A DNA stretch of 64,000 bases from CALBPI01 sp039033995 (GTDB lineage Bacteria; Pseudomonadota; Gammaproteobacteria; Steroidobacterales; Woeseiaceae): NCBI GenBank assembly GCA_039033995.1, contig JBCCBP010000015.1, positions 7,028-71,027 on the forward strand, in the 5' to 3' direction. Position numbers and translations under genes: made by a program. Below, in pieces: positions 55,401 to 62,743 of the stretch. Below the pieces are notes generated by a model, which searched no databases, was not told the DNA's origin, and saw nothing but the letters and a program-made list of their open reading frames with translations. Position 1 is the first letter of the stretch; each line of letters begins with the position of its first letter.

Positions 55401-56111
55401 ATGTGGCGAAAAATGTTATGCGTAGCGGCGATGCTTGCGACCCATTCAGCGGGTGCGATCGCCGCGTCGGATTGGTCCATCGAGCCTTTCGTTGCCGAGT
55501 ACAAGGTCAGTGTCGGGCCGGCGAGTGCCGCCGCCGTTGTGGAGCTCAACAGTCTCGGCGACTCTCGCTATGAGATCGTCTCAAAAACACGAGTGACAGG
55601 ATTCTTCGGTCTGTTCAAACGCGGCAATATCGACGAGCGCGCGGTATTCCGTTTCGAAGACGGTGAAATTCTTGCGGAATCACTGGTGCGAGAGGATAAC
55701 TTGAGCCCGGAGGAACGTAGCTGCGAGGTCTACTACCGGCCGCTGGAAAACGAAGCTACTGTCAAATTCAAAGGTCAGGAAAAAACCGTCACGATTCCCC
55801 GCAACACGTTTAATCCGCTGCTGATGCAAATCGCATTGATGCAGGATATGGCTGCCGGAGAAACACCAGAGGTCTACAACATCCTCGATCATGCCGGGCT
55901 CAAGCAATTCGATGTCAACGTTGGCACGGAAGGCGCTATCGACACCCCGACGGGCCAATTCGCCGCAATACCGGTCGACATCACCAATCCCGCCAACAAT
56001 GCGGGAACACGGATGTGGGCAGTACCGGCCGAGGACTGGCTTGCGGTTGTCGTCGAAGCGCGCAAAGATGACGAGGTCAAGGCGACACTAAAACTGAGCG
56101 GGCTGCGCTGA
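55401..56111 (+). CDS. DUF3108-family exported protein
   Basis: The 236-residue protein has a signal peptide (about 1-22, ending AIAASD) and the DUF3108 pattern of beta strands (FVAEYKVSVGPASAA, RYEIVSKTRVTGFFGLFKRG, FEDGEILAESL). The family is periplasmic or outer-membrane associated and has no settled function. GGAAT lies just upstream of ATG. The 251-nt gap before it (55150-55400) holds nothing that I can identify beyond its promoter region. Confidence 0.85.
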   Translation: MWRKMLCVAAMLATHSAGAIAASDWSIEPFVAEYKVSVGPASAAAVVELNSLGDSRYEIVSKTRVTGFFGLFKRGNIDERAVFRFEDGEILAESLVREDNLSPEERSCEVYYRPLENEATVKFKGQEKTVTIPRNTFNPLLMQIALMQDMAAGETPEVYNILDHAGLKQFDVNVGTEGAIDTPTGQFAAIPVDITNPANNAGTRMWAVPAEDWLAVVVEARKDDEVKATLKLSGLR

Positions 56112-56142
56112 TGGTGCCCGCACATTGCGGGAGACAACACCG

Positions 56143-56628
56143 GTGGCCACAATCTCAACACCTGACCTGAGTGACATGGCGGGCGATCGCCTGAGCGTAC
56201 TCGCCCCGTTGCTCAGAAATTTCGGCAAACGACCGGCATTTGGTGGTCAGATAGTTACCGTGAAGTGCTTTGAAGACAATTCTCTGGTCAAGGCTCAAGC
56301 GGACGAACCCGGCGAAGGTCGTGTGCTGGTCGTGGATGGTGGCGCGTCCCCGAGGCGCGCATTGCTCGGCGATCAAATCGCATTGAAACTGTCGGAAAAC
56401 GGCTGGAGTGGCATCGTCATTTACGGTTACGTTCGAGACGTCGATGCCCTGGCGAATACCGACCTAGGCATTCAGGCAATAGGGGCGATTCCCGTAAAAA
56501 CAGACAAACGCGGTCTTGGCGATATGAATGTCCCTGTGACATTCGGCGGCGTCACGTTCACCCCTGACGATTGGGTCTATGCCGACAATAATGGTGTGGT
56601 GGTTTCACCGGTCGCGCTCGAGCTGTAG
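56143..56628 (+). CDS. rraA: RraA-family protein (RNase E regulator-like)
   Basis: The 161-residue length equals E. coli RraA, which binds RNase E and slows mRNA decay. GTG at 56143 is preferred to the in-frame TTG at 56125 because GGGAG lies about 9 nt upstream and the length then fits. Family sequence includes TVKCFEDNSLVK, VLVVDGGASPRRALLGDQIA, GIVIYGYVRDVDAL and WVYADNNGVVVSP. Some relatives with this fold are aldolases, but the motif set favours RraA. Confidence 0.9.
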   Translation: MATISTPDLSDMAGDRLSVLAPLLRNFGKRPAFGGQIVTVKCFEDNSLVKAQADEPGEGRVLVVDGGASPRRALLGDQIALKLSENGWSGIVIYGYVRDVDALANTDLGIQAIGAIPVKTDKRGLGDMNVPVTFGGVTFTPDDWVYADNNGVVVSPVALEL

Positions 56629-56663
56629 CCCAGAGCGCGACCGACGAGAACTTTAAGTAGCGC

Positions 56664-58001
56664 CTAGCCAGCGCGCGAAAACTGCTCTTCTTCCGTTGAA
56701 CCTGACAACGCCGTCACCGACGACTGGCCGCCTTGAATAACTGTGGTTACGTCGTCGAAGTAGCCTGTGCCAACCTCCTGCTGGTGCGCCACAAAGGTGT
56801 AGCCTTTGTCAGCATCGGCGAACTCTTGCTACTGCAAGCGAACGTACGCTGTCATGTCCTCGCGCGCGTAGTCGTAAGCCAGATTGAACATGCTGTTCCA
56901 CATGTTGTGGACGCCCGCCAGTGTGATGAACTGATACTTGTAGCCCATCGCGCCAAGTTCGCGCTGGAATTTGGCAATCGTCGCGTCATCGAGGTTTTTC
57001 TTCCAGTTGAATGACGGTGAGCAGTTGTACGCCAGCAGCTGATCCGGGTACTCCGCTTTCACGGCCTCGGCAAACTTGCGAGCTTCTTCGAGATCCGGTG
57101 TTGCGGTCTCACACCAGATCATGTCGGCGTACGGTGCGTAGGCAATACCACGCGCGATGGCCTGATCGATTCCGGCACGCGTACGGAAAAAGCCTTCCGG
57201 TGAACGCTCACCCAGAATGAACGGACGGTCGTACTCATCAGAGTCGCTTGTCAACAGATCGGCTGCGTTGGCATCGGTGCGCGCCAGCACGATCGTGGGC
57301 ACATCCGCCACGTCGGATGCGAGACGTGCTGCTACCAGTTTCTGTACCGCCTCTCGGGTCGGCACGAGCACCTTGCCACCCATATGACCACATTTCTTGA
57401 CCGACGCGAGCTGGTCTTCAAAATGCACGCCGGCGGCTCCGGCGCCAATCATCGCTTTCATCAGTTCAAAAGCGTTCAGCACGCCACCGAAACCAGCCTC
57501 CGCGTCAGCGACAATCGGTGCAAAATAGTCGATATAGCCTTCGTCGTCAGGACTGATGCCTTTTTGCCATTGGATCTGGTCAGCTCGTGCAAACGCGTTG
57601 TTGATACGCTCGATGACTTTCGGTACCGAATCAACCGGGTACAGCGACTGATCGGGATACATGGTCATGCCGGAATTATTGTCGGCAGCCACCTGCCAGC
57701 CGGACAGATAGATGGCCTGTACACCGGCCTTCACCTGCTGCACGGCCTGACCGCCCGTCAGTGCGCCGAGGCAGTTCACATAGTCTTTGCCAAAACGCGC
57801 TTCAGCGCCGCCGTTGACCAGCGACCACAGCTTTTCAGCACCGCGCCGCGCGATGGTGTTCTCCTGCTTCAGTGAACCTCGCAGCCGGATAACATCCTCT
57901 GCGGAATACGGGCGTTGCACGCCACTCCAGCGAGGGTTATTGGCCCAATCATCCAAAAGCCGTTCTCGTTCTGCTGCGCGATCATAGTTGCCGGTGGTCA
58001 T
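56664..58001 (-). pseudogene. aceA: Isocitrate lyase interrupted by an in-frame amber codon
   Basis: Isocitrate lyase splits isocitrate to glyoxylate and succinate, the first step of the glyoxylate shunt. From ATG 58001 (GGAG upstream) the frame runs 390 codons, including the catalytic KKCGHMGGK, to TAG at 56831-56829. Without any shift, the frame continues 54 codons (QEFADADKGYTF, HQQEVGTGYFDDVTTVIQGG, ALSGSTEEEQF) to a second TAG at 56666-56664. This tail matches the normal end of the enzyme, and TAG replaces what is probably a Gln codon. Without readthrough the product lacks the C-terminal segment that closes over the active site in characterised enzymes. It could be a real mutation, readthrough or a base error. 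Confidence 0.9.
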
Positions 58002-58086
58002 CGGAATTCTCCGTGGTTGCGGTGAAGAAGATGAACACATTTAGCCACCTGATCATATATAAGGCCAGCCTATTATCTGTATACTC

Positions 58087-58107
58087 AACATTCATTTTGT
58101 GAATGTT
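58087..58107. promoter_or_regulatory. Palindrome between aceA and lysR (probable LysR-type operator)
   Basis: AACATTCA (58087-58094) and TGAATGTT (58100-58107) are perfect 8-nt arms around a 5-nt spacer. It ends 6 nt before the lysR ATG, overlapping a GTG that would be an alternative start, and lies in the 112-nt divergent aceA/lysR region. It fits a site for autoregulation by the adjacent LysR protein. Confidence 0.6.
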
Positions 58108-58113
58108 AGAGCC

Positions 58114-59082
58114 ATGAACCTCGCGAAGACTGATCTCAATCTATTGGTGTATCTCGATGTATTGCTCCGCGAGTGCAATGTCACGCGAGCCGCGCAGCAG
58201 CTTGGCATCAGCCAGCCCGCAATGAGCAACGGCCTGCGCCGGCTGCGCGATGTCTTTGGCGATCCGTTGCTGGTACGCACCAGCGAAGGTATGGCGCCAA
58301 CCGAGCGTGCCAAAGCCCTGCAGCCAGAGATTCGTCAGGCACTCGGGCAGATCGAACAATTTATCCAGCCGGTCGCCGAATTCGAGCCGTCCACGAGTGA
58401 GCGGGTCTACCGAATCATGTGCAGCGATTACGCGGAAGTCACGCTGTTGCCGGGCTTACTCGGTCGGCTGCGCAAGGAAGCGCCGAATGTGACGATCGAC
58501 GTGATGACTCCGAGCGATGTGACGTTTCTTGACGTCGAGCAAGGCAAAGTGGATCTCGTCATCAACCGATTCGATGAGCTGCCTGTTTCGTTTCACCAAA
58601 CCATCCTGTGGCGAGATGATTTCTCTTGTCTGGTGGCCAAAGCGCGCAACCTCGACACGTTGAGCCTCGACGCCTATCTCGCCTCACGACATGTCTGGGT
58701 GAGCAAAACGGGTATGGGGGTCGGCGTCGGCGTCGATCCGGAAGACGTCCAGCGGCTGGGATGGGTCGACAATGCGCTCGCCGAACTTGGCCATCGGCGC
58801 AATATCGCGGTGTTCACGCGGCACTACCTCGTGGCGATGCAACACGCAGCACAGCAAGACCTGATTGCCACAGTGCCGAGCCGCGCGGCTGCCCTGCTCG
58901 CAACCCGCACCGACGTTACAGTCATGCCGCCCCCTTTTTCGATCGAACCGATCGATCTGACGATGGCCTGGAGTCCATTGCTGCACAACAATATGGACCA
59001 TCGGTGGCTCAGGCGTTGTTTCCGCGACGTGGCACAGGCAGCGACGGCCAACACTATTCCCGACGTGAATGATCGGAATTAG
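58114..59082 (+). CDS. LysR-family transcriptional regulator, likely of the glyoxylate shunt
   Basis: The 322-residue protein from ATG 58114 has an N-terminal winged helix (MNLAKTDLNLLVYLDVLLRE, NVTRAAQQLGISQPAMSNGLRRLRD) and a C-terminal effector-binding domain from about residue 90. It is divergent from aceA and 68 nt upstream of glcB, so it probably controls both; the effector is unknown. The N-terminal pattern is that of the NodD/NahR-like branch (DLNLLVYLDVLL). Confidence 0.9.
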   Translation: MNLAKTDLNLLVYLDVLLRECNVTRAAQQLGISQPAMSNGLRRLRDVFGDPLLVRTSEGMAPTERAKALQPEIRQALGQIEQFIQPVAEFEPSTSERVYRIMCSDYAEVTLLPGLLGRLRKEAPNVTIDVMTPSDVTFLDVEQGKVDLVINRFDELPVSFHQTILWRDDFSCLVAKARNLDTLSLDAYLASRHVWVSKTGMGVGVGVDPEDVQRLGWVDNALAELGHRRNIAVFTRHYLVAMQHAAQQDLIATVPSRAAALLATRTDVTVMPPPFSIEPIDLTMAWSPLLHNNMDHRWLRRCFRDVAQAATANTIPDVNDRN

Positions 59083-59150
59083 TCCGATCAGATAGACTTA
59101 TAAAGATTTCGCCACCAGACTTGGACACCGATTTTCACGGAGTGCCCGCT

Positions 59151-61337
59151 ATGAACCCGCGTACGACACGGTCAGCATTACAGATTGATGCCGGATTTTG
59201 TGCCTTCATCGAGACCGAGGCGCTGCCCGGCACAGGCATTGACGCTGATCAGTTCTGGTCCTCACTCGCCGCGCTGTTTACCGACTTGGCCCCAAAGAAT
59301 CGTGATCTGCTCGCTGAGCGGCAGCGACTGCAGGCCGCTATTGATGACTGGCATCGGCAGCATGCGGGTAGCGGTCATGATCAGGCTGAGTACGTCGCGT
59401 TCCTGAAAGAAATCGGTTACCTGCTGGAGCCGCCAGCGCAAGCGCCGCAGATTACGACGGCGAATGTCGACAACGAGATTACACAACAACCGGGACCGCA
59501 ACTGGTGGTACCGGTCATGAATGCGCGTTTTGCATTGAACGCCGCCAACGCGCGTTGGGGCAGTTTGTACGACGCCTTGTATGGCACCGACGCGATCAGC
59601 GAAGCGGATGGTGCGACGCGCGCCGGGGGTTACAACCCGATTCGCGGCGCAACGGTGATCACCTGGGCGCGCGCTTTTCTGGACAGCGCCGTGCCACTTG
59701 CGAACGGCAGTCATAACGATGCGGTCGCGTACGCGATCACCGGAGGCGCGCTGCAAGTCACCCTCGCCGACGGCTCAACCACTGGCCTCTCCGACCCTGG
59801 TGCACTGGCCGGTTTACGCGGCACGCCGGCACAACCCGATTTGATCCTGCTGCGCCACCATGGGTTGCACATCGAGATCATCATCGACCGCACCCATCCG
59901 ATCGGCGCCGATGATGCGGCTGGTATCGCCGACGTCATACTCGAATCCGCGGTCACGACCATTCAGGACTGCGAAGACTCCGTGGCGGCCGTCGATGCGG
60001 ATGACAAGACGGTGGTCTATCGCAACTGGTTGGGACTGATGCGCGGCGATTTGACGCACACCTTCGACAAAGCGGGCCGCTCGATCGAACGGCGGCTGCA
60101 TGATGATCGGCATTATGAAGCCGTCGACGGTAGCCCATTTAGCCTGCCTGGCCGCAGCCTGTTGCTGGTACGTAATGTCGGTCATTTGATGACCAACGAT
60201 GCGGTGCTGGATGGCGACGGCAATGAGATTCCGGAGGGCATCCTCGACGCACTGGTCACAACCACCCTCGCGTTACACGATTTGCGTAAGCAAGCGGGTG
60301 AGCCTGGCAACTCGCGCACGGGTAGTGTCTACGTGGTTAAGCCAAAAATGCATGGTCCAGACGAGGTCGCGTTTACCGGCGAGTTGTTCGATCGCGTCGA
60401 GCAAGCGCTCGGGCTGCCAAAAGCGACCGTCAAGATTGGCATCATGGATGAAGAACGTCGCACGACGTTGCATCTGGATGCCTGCATTGGTGCCATTCCG
60501 GACCGCGTCGTTTTCATCAACACCGGCTTCCTCGACCGAACCGGCGACGAAATCCATACCGCCATGCTCGCGGGCCCGATGGTGCGCAAAGACGATATGA
60601 AACGGGAACCGTGGATCGATGCCTACGAGCGTTTGAATGTCGACATTGGTCTCGCCTGCGGGCTGCGGGGCAAAGCACAGATCGGCAAGGGCATGTGGGC
60701 GATGCCGGACGAAATGGCTGGCATGCTCGCAACCAAGCATAACCACCCTGAGGCGGGCGCGAACTGTGCATGGGTGCCGTCGCCGACTGCAGCGACACTG
60801 CATGCGACGCATTATCACAGCGTCGATGTGTTCGCGGTGCAAGATAGAGTGGCCACGCGAACACGCGCGTCACTGGATGACATCCTGACACTGCCGCTCG
60901 CAGCCGATCCATCAGCGTGGAGCGAAGCCGATGTGCAAAGTGAACTCGATAACAATGTGCAGGGACTGCTCGGCTACGTCGTGCGTTGGATCGATCAGGG
61001 TGTAGGCTGCTCGAAAGTACCCGACATCCGAGACATCGGACTGATGGAAGACCGCGCAACCCTCAGGATTTCGAGTCAGCACATCGCAAACTGGCTGACA
61101 CACGGTATTTGCAGTGCAGAGCAGGTCGAAGAAACGTTGCGCCGCATGGCTGCCGTTGTCGATGCACAGAACGCACACGACCCGCTCTATCGTGCGATGG
61201 CGCCGGACTTCGCGGCCAGTTTCGCTTTTGGCGCGGCCCATGACCTCGTTTTCAAAGGCGTGGATCAGCCAAGCGGCTACACGGAACCGTTGCTGCATGC
61301 GTGGCGCAAAAAGGCCAAGGCCGCTTTCACAGGCTAG
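59151..61337 (+). CDS. glcB: Malate synthase G
   Basis: This 728-residue enzyme condenses glyoxylate with acetyl-CoA to malate. The large single-chain G form is shown by length and by TTIQDCEDSVAAVDADDK, VYVVKPKMHGPDEVAF, IGIMDEERRTTLH and GMWAMPDEMAGML. ATG at 59151 has CGGAG 8 nt upstream. It completes the shunt with aceA, which is 1.1 kb upstream on the other strand. Confidence 0.98.
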   Translation: MNPRTTRSALQIDAGFCAFIETEALPGTGIDADQFWSSLAALFTDLAPKNRDLLAERQRLQAAIDDWHRQHAGSGHDQAEYVAFLKEIGYLLEPPAQAPQITTANVDNEITQQPGPQLVVPVMNARFALNAANARWGSLYDALYGTDAISEADGATRAGGYNPIRGATVITWARAFLDSAVPLANGSHNDAVAYAITGGALQVTLADGSTTGLSDPGALAGLRGTPAQPDLILLRHHGLHIEIIIDRTHPIGADDAAGIADVILESAVTTIQDCEDSVAAVDADDKTVVYRNWLGLMRGDLTHTFDKAGRSIERRLHDDRHYEAVDGSPFSLPGRSLLLVRNVGHLMTNDAVLDGDGNEIPEGILDALVTTTLALHDLRKQAGEPGNSRTGSVYVVKPKMHGPDEVAFTGELFDRVEQALGLPKATVKIGIMDEERRTTLHLDACIGAIPDRVVFINTGFLDRTGDEIHTAMLAGPMVRKDDMKREPWIDAYERLNVDIGLACGLRGKAQIGKGMWAMPDEMAGMLATKHNHPEAGANCAWVPSPTAATLHATHYHSVDVFAVQDRVATRTRASLDDILTLPLAADPSAWSEADVQSELDNNVQGLLGYVVRWIDQGVGCSKVPDIRDIGLMEDRATLRISSQHIANWLTHGICSAEQVEETLRRMAAVVDAQNAHDPLYRAMAPDFAASFAFGAAHDLVFKGVDQPSGYTEPLLHAWRKKAKAAFTG

Positions 61338-61343
61338 CGTTCC

Positions 61344-61376
61344 TTTGATCGATATTATTGAATTTATTCGATCAAA
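61344..61376. repeat. Inverted repeat after glcB
   Basis: TTTGATCGA (61344-61352) and TCGATCAAA (61368-61376) are perfect 9-nt arms around a 15-nt AT-rich spacer. It starts 6 nt after the glcB stop and lies upstream of the MarR gene. No T-run follows, so an operator is more likely than a terminator. Confidence 0.5.
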
Positions 61377-61379
61377 ATT

Positions 61380-61403
61380 ATTTAGTTGATATATAAACTA
61401 AAT
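61380..61403. promoter_or_regulatory. AT-rich palindrome upstream of marR (probable MarR operator)
   Basis: ATTTAGTT (61380-61387) and AACTAAAT (61396-61403) are perfect 8-nt arms around GATATATA, making a 24-nt AT-rich palindrome about 45 nt before the MarR start. MarR dimers commonly bind such sites that overlap their own promoter. Confidence 0.6.
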
Positions 61404-61447
61404 GCCGATAGACTGCTGCGCCACATGATGATCAGGGCCCGACGGGA

Positions 61448-61930
61448 TTGCACGACGCGCGCCAAAAACTGGAACAGACCGCATGGTTCGCGGTGGTCGA
61501 TGCCTATGAAAAATGCGGCCGCCAATACGCTGCGATGCTGTCGGAACTATCCCTCACGGTCGCGCAGTATGACGCCCTCAACGTCATCCGGACGTTGGGC
61601 GACGCGGCCACGCCACGTGCGATCGCGGACCGCCTGCTGGTCACTCGGGGCAATGTGACCGGGCTGCTCAAGCGTCTACAAGAACATGATCTGGTAACAA
61701 CTCGGCCGCACCCGGAAGATGCGCGCTCGTTTCTATGCGCACTCACCGTATCAGCACACGCACGACTCAAACGCGCTGACCGTGCGGCCAACACGTTTAT
61801 TCGCCAGCAACTGGCACCGTTCAGCGATGCGGCGCTGAACATCATGACGCGTGACATGCGCCACATGTCATCGCACCTCGACACTTTAAACCCCACCACC
61901 ATCGCCAGTGACGCGATAAGGGAAACATGA
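61448..61930 (+). CDS. MarR-family transcriptional regulator
   Basis: The 160-residue protein has the MarR winged helix at about 35-110 (LSLTVAQYDALNVIRTLGD, TPRAIADRLLVTRGNVTGLLKRLQ, VTTRPHPEDARSF with the wing) and dimerisation helices at both ends. The only in-frame start near the domain is TTG at 61448; ATGs at 61425 and 61428 are out of frame. It overlaps the downstream hydrolase gene by 4 nt, so it probably controls itself and that hydrolase. Ligand unknown. Confidence 0.88.
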   Translation: MHDARQKLEQTAWFAVVDAYEKCGRQYAAMLSELSLTVAQYDALNVIRTLGDAATPRAIADRLLVTRGNVTGLLKRLQEHDLVTTRPHPEDARSFLCALTVSAHARLKRADRAANTFIRQQLAPFSDAALNIMTRDMRHMSSHLDTLNPTTIASDAIRET

Positions 61931-62739
61931 TGACTTCAGCACCGCAACGCTTGGCTCCTGCCGCCCCATCTCGCTTTGCATTTCTCGGCGAGAGCCGGGC
62001 CGCCATCGATCTGGCACGTATGTGGTTGCCGCTCGCTGCCAGTGAATGCACCAAACAAACGCCGAAACAGGATCGCTTCATTATGGTGGTACCCGGATTC
62101 GGCGCAGACGATCGCTCGACGCTGCCGCTGCGCCGCTTTCTGAAAAATCGTGGCTATCGCGCGGAAGGCTGGGGCCTGGGACGAAATCTCGCCGGCGCCG
62201 ATCTGCCGCATACGCTGGACGATCTCGACCCGCGCTGGGACGTCGAACCACGCGAACCTTATAACGGCGAAGGCGGTGTCCCTTACTTGTGTGATCGACT
62301 CATCGAACGGGTACGCGAACGCTACGCGGAGGTGCAAACGCCGATCACTCTGATCGGCTGGTCGCTCGGTGGCTATCTCGCGCGCGAGGCAGCCCGTGAC
62401 CTGCCGCATATCGTCGACCAGGTCGTCACGATGGGCAGCCCGATTGTCGGTGGTCCGAAATACACGACGGCCGCGCGCTTTTTTAAAGCCCGCAAGCAAG
62501 ATCTCGATTGGATCGAAGCTGAAATCGCCAAGCGGGAGTCGCGCCCAATCGAACAACCGATCACAGCGATCTACAGTAAGACCGATGGCGTCGTTGGCTG
62601 GACTGCCGCGCAGGACTACTACTCAAAAAACGTGCGCCACATCGAAGTCCGCGGTTCCCATATCGGCCTGGGTTTCAACCCGACCGTCTGGGGGCACGTG
62701 CTGGATGCACTGGGCGAACGCTACAAACAAGCTGCGTGA
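61927..62739 (+). CDS. Alpha/beta hydrolase (lipase-like)
   Basis: This 270-residue cytoplasmic protein has the nucleophile elbow GWSLGG, an oxyanion-type VVPGFGADD, the acid residue in YSKTDGVVGW and the catalytic His in GSHIGLG. The pattern resembles small triacylglycerol-lipase/esterase-like proteins. No signal peptide is visible. It starts inside the end of marR (4-nt overlap), suggesting MarR-controlled expression with a small-molecule or lipid ester as substrate. Confidence 0.85.
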   Translation: MMTSAPQRLAPAAPSRFAFLGESRAAIDLARMWLPLAASECTKQTPKQDRFIMVVPGFGADDRSTLPLRRFLKNRGYRAEGWGLGRNLAGADLPHTLDDLDPRWDVEPREPYNGEGGVPYLCDRLIERVRERYAEVQTPITLIGWSLGGYLAREAARDLPHIVDQVVTMGSPIVGGPKYTTAARFFKARKQDLDWIEAEIAKRESRPIEQPITAIYSKTDGVVGWTAAQDYYSKNVRHIEVRGSHIGLGFNPTVWGHVLDALGERYKQAA

Positions 62740-62743
62740 TACG

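Noticed and set aside
56829..56831. Genome-wide reassignment of TAG, or a pyrrolysine codon, as the explanation of the aceA stop
   Set aside because: Other certain genes in the window (glcB, ilvB) end in TAG at the normal place, and isocitrate lyase has no known need for pyrrolysine at this surface position.
58099..58113. GTG at 58099 as the LysR start
   Set aside because: It falls inside the palindrome, and the conserved N-terminus begins at the ATG at 58114.
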